Under the pieces are notes generated by a model. It was not told where the DNA came from. It saw nothing but the letters and a program-made list of their open reading frames with translations, and searched no databases. Below, piece by piece: positions 22,750 through 30,300 of a stretch of DNA of 37,507 nt. A program made the translations under genes and the position numbers. Source of the stretch: Phormidium willei BDU 130791. Lineage in GTDB: Bacteria > Cyanobacteriota > Cyanobacteriia > Cyanobacteriales > Geitlerinemataceae. The stretch covers positions 1 to 37,507 of the forward strand of contig LSZA01000033.1 in NCBI GenBank assembly GCA_001637315.1, given 5' to 3'. Numbering within the stretch: position 1 is the first letter of the stretch; each line of letters opens with the position of its first letter.

Positions 22750-23257
22750 AACTCGATCCCCTTTCCCTGATCAGGCTCGTCAACGTCTCCTCAGACGCTC
22801 CGAGTCATAAAAGCCAGGATTAAATATCCACAAGAGAACTCACCCCGAGTTGGGTTCGGGATGATCACTGCGCTGCGGGATTCCCCCCGGCGCGTCGCAT
22901 TTTTTATAACAAATGTTTTCAAAATGTTATCATTTGTGACGTAAATGGGTCAAGTTCTCAGAAACACAAAAATGGCTGAACTATTGACTGGGCGGCTTAT
23001 ACAGGCAGAATCTGTTTGAATTTTGCCGCTCAAAGCCTTGATTCGGGCTGAACTTGCACCGGATTTATACACAAAATTTTACGAGATTAAGGGTTGACAA
23101 AGTTGCAAGTGTATAGTTGAAATATGCCATAACTTGTGTCATGCTAAATCGAAGTTAGGCTGCAACGGAGAAAGGTCGATGTCACAATAGAGCGAGAGAA
23201 GAGAGCCAGATGTTTGTCTTTTGTTTGTCCTTTTTGTGAACCTGTCCTGATTCGCCT
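22750..23257. other. 508-bp divergent intergenic region, response regulator / PBP
   Basis: No protein gene is seen. It contains a GC-rich hairpin region (22840-22906, listed separately), an AT-rich segment with inverted repeats ACAAATG...CATTTGT around 22910-22940, and a TTGACA hexamer at 23094-23099 without a well-spaced -10. It should hold the promoters of both flanking genes. Confidence 0.5.
22840..22906 (+). ncRNA. Structured segment ending in hairpin plus T6, possible small RNA
   Basis: On the plus strand a first small hairpin (CCCGA...TCGGG, 22843-22860) is followed by a GC-rich hairpin, GCGCTG-CGGG to CCCCGGCGC (22870-22893, one mismatch), and then TTTTTT at 22900-22905. This looks like an intrinsic terminator, yet no plus-strand gene ends nearby. 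The transcript could be a small RNA or a leader antisense to the response regulator mRNA. No promoter was identified. Confidence 0.3.
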
Positions 23258-25555
23258 GTGACTTCACCAAAGCCTCCCCACGATCGCCAACCCTCAAGGC
23301 CAGAGACAGACCGGCCGCCGAGTCAACCCCAAACCTTTCTGGGGAACGTCACCCAAGTGGCCAAGCAGCTTCATGCCAAAGTCAACTTCGGACAACTAGC
23401 CCTGAAGCCTAAAGCCCGAGTCGCGGAACTTTGGGTGCAGCCGAGTCACGAGCAGACAGCCCAAGTCTATCCCCTCGTGGGCGATCGCTATCTTCTGGGG
23501 CGATCGTCCCAATGTGACATGGTGGTTCCCACCCCCCTCGTCAGCAAAACCCACCTCTCCCTAACCCGAGATAGCCGCCAGGGGAAGCGTCACTTCACCC
23601 TACGTGACGAAGGCTCCACCAACGGCATTTACATTGGCAAACGCCGTTTACGCAAACTGCAACTGCAACATGGCGATATCCTCACCCTGGGACCGCCGGA
23701 TCTCGCTGATGCCGTGCGCGTGCAGTTTTACGATCCCCCCCCCTGGTACGTGCGAGGCTTTCGTTGGAGTCTCTACGGCGTCTCGGGAGTCTGTGGCCTC
23801 GCGACCCTATTAATACTGGCCGAATGGCAAAAATTTACCGTTCGCCCCCTCCCCCGCTCCATCACCGGCCCCACCATTGTCTATTCCCGTGACGCCGAGC
23901 GGCCCCTACGAGAACCCTACAGCACCACCCATATCGAACATCGGCAACTGTCCGACTTTGGCGAGTATCTCCCCGATGCCGTCATCGCCTCCGAAGATAG
24001 TCGTTTCTATTGGCACTTAGGGGTTGATCCCATCGGCATTTTGCGGGCCTTGGTGACGAACCTACGAGGTGGAGGCATCCGTGAGGGAGCCAGTACTGTT
24101 ACTCAACAACTCTCCCGCAGTCTCTATCGCGATTATGTAGGAACCGACGATTCAGCCGCACGAAAAATACGGGAGATGGTCGTTGCCCTCAAACTCGAAA
24201 CCTTCTATAGCAAAGATGATCTGCTGCTAACGTATCTCAATCAGGTCTTCCTGGGCATTGATCTCTATGGCTTTGAAGATGCGGCCCGCTTCTATTTTGA
24301 TAAATCGACTCAGGAGTTGAGTCTCTCAGAAGCCGCCACCTTAGCGGGGATTTTGCCCGCTCCCAATCGCTTTAATCCCATTCAGAACTACGAATTGGCG
24401 GTTCAATATCGTAATCGGGTCATTGAGCGGATGCGGGCCTTGGGCAAAATCTCCCAGGAAGAAGCCGATCGCGCCCGGCGATCGCGCATCGAAATCAACC
24501 CCGAAGCCAAAGAAATCCTCGAAAGCACCGTTGCGCCGTATTTCTACGATTATGTCTTCGTTGAACTTGAGCAGCTCCTTGGGGCCGAACTCGCCCGAGA
24601 AGGCAACTTCATCGTCGAAACTGGACTCGATCAAGAGCTCCAGCAGCAAGCCGAAAACAGCTTACAAACCTATGTTCGCAGCCTTGGCGGCCAGGTCGGC
24701 TTCTCCCAGGGGGCGATCGTCTCATTGGACTATCGCAGTGGCGAAATCGTCGCCCTAACCGGAGGCGTGGACTATCGCAGCAGTCAATATAACCGGGCCA
24801 CCCAAGCCCGACGACAACCCGGTTCAACCTTCAAAGTCTTTCCCTACGCCACCGCCCTCGATCAAGGTATCAGCCCCTCAACGGTGTTTTCCTGCCAACC
24901 TCTCACCTGGCAAGGTCAATCCTATCGCCCCTGTGAACGTAGTGGAGGCGATATCAATATGTATCAGGGGATGGCCCAATCCGAGAATGTGGTGGCCATC
25001 CGGGTCGCCCGAGAAGCCGGGTTAACCAATGTTGTCAAGCTCGCCCAACGCTTGGGGATTCGTTCTGAGTTAGATCCAGTTCCGGGCCTAGCCTTAGGTC
25101 AAAGTGAAGTCAGCGTCTTAGAAATTACGGCCGCCTACGGCATTTTAGCCAATCAGGGCCGTTGGAACCGAGGTCATGCCATTCGCCGCATCCTCGATAG
25201 CAGCGATTGTGAGGATGCCAATGATTTCCAAACCTGTCGGGTGATTTATGACTATACCCAGCAAGAACCGATGAACCAACGGGTGTTGTCGCCAGAGGTG
25301 GCCGGGATCATGACTGACCTATTGCGCGGCGTCGTGCAGTCAGGAACGGGGACAGCCGCCGCGTTCGGGGCAGGAGAAGTGGGGAAAACGGGAACCACCG
25401 ATTTCGCGGTGGATTTGTGGTTTATTGGCTATATCCCCGATGGCTCCTTGGTGACGGGGGTTTGGTTAGGCAATGATGATAATAGCCCCACCTACGGCAG
25501 TAGTAGCCATGCGGCAGAACTTTGGCGCCGTTATATGAGTGAAGCGGTTAATTGA
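23258..25555 (+). CDS. Class A penicillin-binding protein with N-terminal FHA domain
   Basis: This 765-residue bifunctional peptidoglycan synthase has a disordered Pro-rich start (1-30) and an FHA domain (about 55-158). The FHA ligand residues are Gly81-Arg82-Ser83, Ser96-Lys97-Thr98-His99 and Thr121-Asn122-Gly123. One membrane anchor (about 167-190) follows, then a GT51 transglycosylase domain with catalytic Glu246 in EDSRF and the STVTQQLSR motif. The transpeptidase has Ser523-x-x-Lys (STFK), Ser575-Glu-Asn and Lys710-Thr-Gly-Thr. It polymerises lipid II and cross-links stem peptides outside the plasma membrane, while the FHA domain faces the cytoplasm. FHA domains bind phosphothreonine, so control by a Ser/Thr kinase is inferred. 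The start is a GTG; an in-frame stop lies 21 bases upstream. Confidence 0.94.
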   Translation: MTSPKPPHDRQPSRPETDRPPSQPQTFLGNVTQVAKQLHAKVNFGQLALKPKARVAELWVQPSHEQTAQVYPLVGDRYLLGRSSQCDMVVPTPLVSKTHLSLTRDSRQGKRHFTLRDEGSTNGIYIGKRRLRKLQLQHGDILTLGPPDLADAVRVQFYDPPPWYVRGFRWSLYGVSGVCGLATLLILAEWQKFTVRPLPRSITGPTIVYSRDAERPLREPYSTTHIEHRQLSDFGEYLPDAVIASEDSRFYWHLGVDPIGILRALVTNLRGGGIREGASTVTQQLSRSLYRDYVGTDDSAARKIREMVVALKLETFYSKDDLLLTYLNQVFLGIDLYGFEDAARFYFDKSTQELSLSEAATLAGILPAPNRFNPIQNYELAVQYRNRVIERMRALGKISQEEADRARRSRIEINPEAKEILESTVAPYFYDYVFVELEQLLGAELAREGNFIVETGLDQELQQQAENSLQTYVRSLGGQVGFSQGAIVSLDYRSGEIVALTGGVDYRSSQYNRATQARRQPGSTFKVFPYATALDQGISPSTVFSCQPLTWQGQSYRPCERSGGDINMYQGMAQSENVVAIRVAREAGLTNVVKLAQRLGIRSELDPVPGLALGQSEVSVLEITAAYGILANQGRWNRGHAIRRILDSSDCEDANDFQTCRVIYDYTQQEPMNQRVLSPEVAGIMTDLLRGVVQSGTGTAAAFGAGEVGKTGTTDFAVDLWFIGYIPDGSLVTGVWLGNDDNSPTYGSSSHAAELWRRYMSEAVN

Positions 25556-25576
25556 ATCTGGAGGGGGGTTGGGCGG

Positions 25577-25867
25577 CTAGTCCGATTCGGGGACAATCAG
25601 TTTGCTATAGGACTTGGTGAGGCTGCTTTTGGAGGGATGCGATCGCCCACTTTTTGACCCCGAGAGTTCTTTGACGTAGCGGCCAATCCAGTTGTTAACG
25701 GTGGACTGAGAGCCTAACTCTTCGGTCAGGCGATGGTATTGGGCAGACCATTGGGGATTGGCTTCGATCGCCATACAGACGTGGTCGATCAAGTCTTCAT
25801 CGGGGGGAGAGGTGAAACAATCCAGGATCTGTTGGACTAACTGGCGCACGCCTTCAGTTTTGCTCAT
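25577..25867 (-). CDS. Hypothetical protein, 96 aa
   Basis: I do not recognise this 96-residue protein. The N-terminal two thirds look helical (EGVRQLVQQILDCF, DLIDHVCMAIEANPQW, SAQYHRLTEELG). The segment STVNNWIGRYVKEL could be a recognition helix of a helix-turn-helix, which is speculation. The C-terminal third is Ser/Lys-rich (SGSKSGRSHPSKSSLTKSYSK) and probably disordered, basic enough for nucleic-acid or membrane contact. It starts 32 bases after ackA on the same strand, so it may be the last gene of the ldh-pyk-ackA transcript. It is convergent with the penicillin-binding protein gene, 21 bases away. Confidence 0.6.
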   Translation of the reverse strand: MSKTEGVRQLVQQILDCFTSPPDEDLIDHVCMAIEANPQWSAQYHRLTEELGSQSTVNNWIGRYVKELSGSKSGRSHPSKSSLTKSYSKLIVPESD

Positions 25868-25898
25868 AGTCTTGGCTTCCTAGCAAGTGAGACAATCT

Positions 25899-27140
25899 CT
25901 AAGTCTCGTTAGAATAGCCTTTTCTATGACTCTGGGCCAATTGCCAACAGTCGCGGGCGATCGCCCAATCTTCCTGAGCGTGAATCACCCACACCTGCAC
26001 CGAGGAGTTCGGACTAGAAATTGGCCAATCCTGGCCCGACGACTCATGAGGCGCCGCATCTAACTCTAAGCCCAAAAACCTCAGCCCCGCACAAGTGGCC
26101 TCTCGCACCGCCGAGGAGTTCTCCCCCACCCCAGCCGTGAACGCCAACAGATCCAAGCCGCCTAACTGGGGAATCAAGGCGGCGATCGCCCCTTGAAGTC
26201 GTCCCACATACATCTCAAAGGCCAACGCCGCACGACGGTTCCCCGCCTCTCGGGCCTGTAAAATCTCCCGTAAATCCCCCGAGGGACCAAAAATCCCCTT
26301 CAACCCCGACTCCTTATTCAGCAATCGATCCACGCCCTGGGCATCTAACCCGGTTTCCTTCAGCAAATACAGAGGAATTGCCGGATCAATTGAACCACTG
26401 CGAGTTCCCATCATCAACCCTTCCAAGGGGGTAAATCCCATCGTAGTATTGATACTTTTGCCCTCGCGAATCGCCGCTAGAGACGCACCATTACCCAGAT
26501 GAGCCGTAATCATCCGCAACGACTCCAGAGGTTTCCCCGCCAGGGCCGCCGCTCGCTGCGCACAATAGCGGTGACTAATACCATGAAACCCATAGCGGCG
26601 AATCCCCTTGTCAAACCACTCATAGGGGATGGGATAGGTGGCCGCCGCCGCTGGAATCGAGGTATGGAAAGCTGTATCAAACACCGCCACCTGGGGAATG
26701 TCCCCTAACACGGCCTCGACGGCTAAGATTTCTTCTAAATGGGCCGGGTTATGATTGGGGGCTAGGGGAATCAAGCGCTCAATCGTCTCTTTCACCGCTT
26801 CGGTGACGAAGGTGGCCTGGGAATAGCGATCGCCCCCATGAACCACTCGATGGCCCACGATCGCAATCTCAGACAAGCTGCCTAACACCTGAGTCTCCCC
26901 CTGCACCAAAGTTCCTAACACCTCCTCCAAGCCGCGACTGGGGGCGTCGGTGGGCAGATGTCTCTCTTGGTGAGTGCCGTTGGCTGCCACGCTTAAGCGG
27001 CCAGAGTCAGGATTTGCCCCCCAATCCACCATCGCCTCCCAAATCGGTTCGGCGGGTGTTTCAGGAAAGGCGGCCTCGGGAATCTCATATAAACAGCTTT
27101 TCTGGGAACTCGATCCGGCATTCAAGACTAAAATTTTCAT
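25899..27140 (-). CDS. ackA: Acetate kinase
   Basis: The 413-residue protein opens MKILVLNAGSSSQK, with the phosphate-binding NAGSSS of the acetate kinase/sugar kinase fold. Family motifs follow: VAVFDTAFHTSIP, RYGFHGISHRY, MITAHLGNGASLAAI, GTRSGSIDPA and AFTAGVGENS. It interconverts acetyl phosphate plus ADP with acetate plus ATP. Phosphotransacetylase is not in this window. Xfp, encoded divergently, makes acetyl phosphate directly, so the two enzymes form a short ATP-yielding route. The start at 27140 is preferred over 27188, whose 16 extra residues are Cys-rich and read partly through a tandem repeat. pyk ends 52 bases upstream on the same strand. Confidence 0.95.
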   Translation of the reverse strand: MKILVLNAGSSSQKSCLYEIPEAAFPETPAEPIWEAMVDWGANPDSGRLSVAANGTHQERHLPTDAPSRGLEEVLGTLVQGETQVLGSLSEIAIVGHRVVHGGDRYSQATFVTEAVKETIERLIPLAPNHNPAHLEEILAVEAVLGDIPQVAVFDTAFHTSIPAAAATYPIPYEWFDKGIRRYGFHGISHRYCAQRAAALAGKPLESLRMITAHLGNGASLAAIREGKSINTTMGFTPLEGLMMGTRSGSIDPAIPLYLLKETGLDAQGVDRLLNKESGLKGIFGPSGDLREILQAREAGNRRAALAFEMYVGRLQGAIAALIPQLGGLDLLAFTAGVGENSSAVREATCAGLRFLGLELDAAPHESSGQDWPISSPNSSVQVWVIHAQEDWAIARDCWQLAQSHRKGYSNET

Positions 27141-27160
27141 GCAACCCTCACACTTGACAA

Positions 27161-27190
27161 CCTGGCACAACCTGGCACAACCTGGCACAA
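27161..27190. repeat. 10-bp tandem repeat CCTGGCACAA, three copies
   Basis: Three exact copies of CCTGGCACAA run from 27161 to 27190, two bases short of the pyk stop at 27193. They fill most of the pyk-ackA spacer. An ackA ribosome binding site would have to lie in the remaining 20 bases. Confidence 0.85.
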
Positions 27191-27192
27191 CC

Positions 27193-28614
27193 CTAGAGTG
27201 GCGATTCGCGAATCCGGTGTAACTTCAAGAAATTCGTCCCTCGGGAATGTTTGGTGGGAATCCCACCCACAATCAAAATTTGATCGCCCAACTCAGCTAG
27301 ATTACGCTTTTGTAAGCCACGGTTGGCGTGTTCAACCAGTTCTTCAAAGGTTTCTCCATCATCATCAATGAGAATCGGTTTCACCCCCCAGATGAGATTG
27401 AGACGGTGATAGACATCTCGATTGGTGGTAAAGGCCACCACTAAGGCCCGTGGCCGTTCCTTGGAGGCAATGCGGGCCGTATAGCCGGAACTGGTGAAAG
27501 CGGCAATACAGCGTAAGTTTAGCAGGCGATCGATGGTATTTAAGGCTTCGGTGAGGGCGTGGGTTTCGTCCGTTTCTGAGGGCGGATAGTTGACAAAATC
27601 GGCTTCCGGTTCAATTTGACGGGCAATTTTAGCCATCATTTGTACCGCTTTCACCGGATATTTCCCCACGGCTGATTCTCCCGACAACATCACCGCATCG
27701 GTTCCATCAATGATGGCGTTGGCGACATCACTAGCTTCAGCGCGAGTGGGGCGGGGTTCGCGAATCATACTATCAAGCATCTGAGTGGCCGTAATGGCTG
27801 GAATCCCTCTTTGATTGCAGGCGCGGATAATTTCTTTTTGCAACATTGGCACTTTCTCGGGACTCATTTCCACCCCCAAATCTCCCCGGGCTACCATGAT
27901 CCCATCACATTCATTGACGATTTCTTGTAGGTGGGCGATCGCTTGGGGTTTCTCGATCTTCCCAATCACAGGAACTTTGGTGTCACTGTGTTCACTGATG
28001 AACGTCTTTAATTGACGAATATCATCTGCTGTGCGCACAAAACTCAGAGAGACCCAATCAATCCCTTGAGATAAACCAAAGATTAAATCTTGTTTGTCTT
28101 TGTCAGTCATGGAGGGAAGATGTAAATCCAACGTCGGGATATTGACCCCTTTGCGACTTTTGAGAAGTCCACCTTCAATCACGACACAATGCACAGCATG
28201 ACCGGAAATTTTCGTGATTTCTAACTCCAGCAACCCATCATCGAGCAAAATTTGTGAGCCAACTTTCGCCTCTTCTGCCAAATCAGGATAATCAATTCCC
28301 ACAGTTCGGGTTTGTTCGTGATACTCAGCATTGGGAATTAAAATAATTTCGTCCCCTTCCTCTAACGAAACTTCGCCTTGAGGTAAGTTGCAAACTCGAA
28401 TTTTGGGTCCCTGTAAATCCTGAAGAATGGTGATGGGAGTATCGAGATCTTCGGCGATTTTACGCAGATTCTGAATGGTGATTTTGTGTTGGGCATAGTC
28501 TCCATGAGAAAAGTTTAAGCGAGCGACACTCATGCCGGCACAGACCATTTTTTTGATGACATATGGACTGTTGCTAACAGGTCCTAGGGTGGCGACAATT
28601 TTGGTTCGGTTCAT
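27193..28614 (-). CDS. pyk: Pyruvate kinase (short form)
   Basis: The 473-residue protein carries pyruvate kinase motifs: [37 protein letters not shown], the metal/PEP-binding [13 protein letters not shown] and [10 protein letters not shown], and [10 protein letters not shown]. The A, B and C domains are complete. It lacks the extra C-terminal PEP-utiliser-like domain of the longer (about 590-residue) cyanobacterial isoform, so it is the short form. It converts PEP plus ADP to pyruvate plus ATP. It overlaps the upstream ldh gene by 4 bases, a sign of translational coupling, and ackA follows. It thus feeds pyruvate straight to lactate dehydrogenase. Confidence 0.96.
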   Translation of the reverse strand: MNRTKIVATLGPVSNSPYVIKKMVCAGMSVARLNFSHGDYAQHKITIQNLRKIAEDLDTPITILQDLQGPKIRVCNLPQGEVSLEEGDEIILIPNAEYHEQTRTVGIDYPDLAEEAKVGSQILLDDGLLELEITKISGHAVHCVVIEGGLLKSRKGVNIPTLDLHLPSMTDKDKQDLIFGLSQGIDWVSLSFVRTADDIRQLKTFISEHSDTKVPVIGKIEKPQAIAHLQEIVNECDGIMVARGDLGVEMSPEKVPMLQKEIIRACNQRGIPAITATQMLDSMIREPRPTRAEASDVANAIIDGTDAVMLSGESAVGKYPVKAVQMMAKIARQIEPEADFVNYPPSETDETHALTEALNTIDRLLNLRCIAAFTSSGYTARIASKERPRALVVAFTTNRDVYHRLNLIWGVKPILIDDDGETFEELVEHANRGLQKRNLAELGDQILIVGGIPTKHSRGTNFLKLHRIRESPL

Positions 28615-29603
28615 AATGATAACTCCTTGATAATTTTTTTCATGATTGTAGCAGATTCACGCAATTGCTTGGCTTCAGTTTCTGTTAATGAGAGCTGAAG
28701 CATTCGTTCTGCGCCTTGTCGATTCACAACCGTGGGTAAACTCAGGCAAACATCATGTAAGTCTTGAATACCAGGAACTAATCGACTCACGGTCATGACT
28801 CGATTTTGATTCCGGAGAATCGCTTGTACAATATCTGTCACCCCTAAACCGATCGCATAACTGGTATAGCCTTTACGTTTAATAATCTCATACGCCGCAT
28901 CTCGGGTCTCCTGAAAAATGCGAGTTAACCGAGGATCATCGGGGCGAGGACTACCGGGCCAACCTCCGTCACAGAGAGGCATTCCAGCCACATTGACGTG
29001 ACTCCAGACCGGAACTTCACTATCTCCATGTTCGCCAATAATATAGGCGTGTAAACTACGAGCATCGAGACCGAGTTCTCGGGCTAACAGGGCACGAAAA
29101 CGAGCCGTATCCAAGACGGTTCCTGACCCGAGAACCTGGGACGAGGAAAATCCTGACAGTTTCAAGGAAACATACGTCATAATATCGACAGGATTGGTCA
29201 CAACCAATAGAATAGCCTGCGGACAATATTGGACAATATCCGGAATTAAGTGACCGAAGATGGCAACATTTTTTTGCACTAAGTCAAGGCGGGTTTCTCC
29301 AGGTTTTTGAGCGGCACCGGCGGTCATAATCACAATATCGGCATGGCGTCCTTCCTCGGCGACGGTTCCTGCTGAAACGGCGGTTGGGGCAACAAACGGG
29401 AGGCCATGAACTAAGTCCATGACTTCTCCCTCAAGTTTTTCGGTCGCTAAGTCTTGTAAAACCAGTTCATCGAAGCAGTTTTGAATCAGTAGGGAGTACG
29501 CACAAGCCATTCCCACTTGTCCCGCGCCAATGATGACGGCTTTACGGGGTTGAAGGGCGTTAAATTGTGGGTCACTGGGCTGGGTGAATAGGGTGTCAAA
29601 CAT
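28611..29603 (-). CDS. ldh: L-lactate dehydrogenase
   Basis: The 330-residue protein has the NAD-binding GAGQVG (residues 26-31), Asp51 after the second strand (favours NAD over NADP), and the LDH-specific substrate loop [11 protein letters not shown]. Gln99 there is the residue that selects pyruvate; malate dehydrogenases have Arg. Substrate-binding Arg105 and catalytic His192 ([14 protein letters not shown]) are present. It reduces pyruvate to L-lactate with NADH, regenerating NAD during dark fermentation. It is the first gene of a minus-strand set with pyk (4-base overlap) and ackA. It has an N-terminal extension of about 18 residues ([16 protein letters not shown]). Confidence 0.95.
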   Translation of the reverse strand: MFDTLFTQPSDPQFNALQPRKAVIIGAGQVGMACAYSLLIQNCFDELVLQDLATEKLEGEVMDLVHGLPFVAPTAVSAGTVAEEGRHADIVIMTAGAAQKPGETRLDLVQKNVAIFGHLIPDIVQYCPQAILLVVTNPVDIMTYVSLKLSGFSSSQVLGSGTVLDTARFRALLARELGLDARSLHAYIIGEHGDSEVPVWSHVNVAGMPLCDGGWPGSPRPDDPRLTRIFQETRDAAYEIIKRKGYTSYAIGLGVTDIVQAILRNQNRVMTVSRLVPGIQDLHDVCLSLPTVVNRQGAERMLQLSLTETEAKQLRESATIMKKIIKELSL

Positions 29604-30022
29604 GAAGGGCGATCGCCAATGAGGGGACTAAGTTAAAGAATAAACTATCGAGTGGTTATCCGAAAAACTTGACTCTTAAAGGTTCGGGGTTAGCATAATC
29701 GTGAGTCCGTCACCGTTAACCGATTTCAGTCTTCTATTAGATGGTCTTGTTTCCAGGTAGAGGTGTCTCCGGGCCGTGAGCCAATGTTATCGAGAGTCTC
29801 CTAGACCCTGCAAGCCGCCAAACCGTCCTTGTGACGTTTAATGATTATCAGTGCCGCCGCTAAAGCCGACCCAACTGCCATCCCTAGCTGCCATACCCAG
29901 TATAAGGTCAACGTCTGCCCGAGATTGTTTCGCCCAAGATTAAGTTATTATTAAAAAAATTGCCCTTGACCGCCCATGTCGGATCGCCCCAGGCAGACTT
30001 CCAGGATAGTGAACCCGAGGAA

Positions 30023-30040
30023 TGGTTACAATAATAACCA
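30023..30040. promoter_or_regulatory. Dyad TGGTTA-N6-TAACCA, Rex-like geometry
   Basis: This is a perfect inverted repeat with 6-bp arms and a 6-base spacer. Operators of the NADH-sensing repressor Rex are of the type TTGTTA-N6-TAACAA or TTGTGA-N6-TCACAA, so GTTA-N6-TAAC here is similar but not consensus. Assignment to Rex is tentative. Confidence 0.4.
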
Positions 30041-30106
30041 GATAACAACGAGAGCGATCGCCATTTAGAGTCAGTCACCCCGATATGCACTATTGTTGTT
30101 TTTTAG

Positions 30107-30124
30107 ATGTAACCGAGCTTACAT
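30107..30124. promoter_or_regulatory. Candidate NtcA box (GTA-N8-TAC) upstream of xfp
   Basis: The sequence ATGTAACCGAGCTTACAT is a perfect dyad containing TGTA-N8-TACA, the full NtcA consensus. TATGAT (matching the TA-N3-T -10 form) starts 11 bases after it, much closer than the roughly 22 bases of activated promoters. Repression, or use of another start site, is therefore possible. Confidence 0.55.
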
Positions 30125-30300
30125 TTGCTAATCTATGATAGTTCACACAGATGTGAGTCATAGTTTCTGGATTTAACAAAATCTTTCTTGAATTTTAGGG
30201 TGATAAGCTGCTATCGATAATAAGTAGGGAAACTCATCAACGATCGAAAGCATCGAAGATCGAGTGTCTCAACTTGTCCTCACGCTAGGAAGCGAATGCT

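Larger units (their letters stand above)
29604..30300. promoter_or_regulatory. 697-bp divergent regulatory region between ldh and xfp
   Basis: No supported gene is present; a 60-codon frame on the minus strand (29908-30090) has no family signature. The region has three dyads on the xfp side (30023-30040, 30107-30124, 30143-30156), a TATGAT at 30134-30139, and a good xfp ribosome binding site (AGGA at 30287-30290). Its length is unusual for this otherwise compact window and suggests a complex promoter or a long xfp leader. Confidence 0.65.

Noticed and set aside
22840..22870. Minus-strand CATCCCGAACCCAACTCG resembles the conserved loop of 5S rRNA
   Set aside because: Only the short CATCCCGAAC core matches. 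The terminal helix and other arms of 5S rRNA do not fit the flanks, and no 16S/23S genes are near.
28611..29603. Malate dehydrogenase instead of lactate dehydrogenase
   Set aside because: The substrate loop has Gln ([10 protein letters not shown]) where malate dehydrogenases carry Arg, and the His-Asp motif [12 protein letters not shown] fits L-LDH.
29908..30090. 60-codon minus-strand frame in the ldh-xfp intergenic region
   Set aside because: It has no family signature, lies among regulatory dyads and has low-complexity composition; chance is the simpler explanation.
30143..30156. TCACA-N4-TGTGA as a CRP or Rex site
   Set aside because: The half-sites are in the opposite order to the TGTGA-N6-TCACA consensus, so it is only noted as a dyad.
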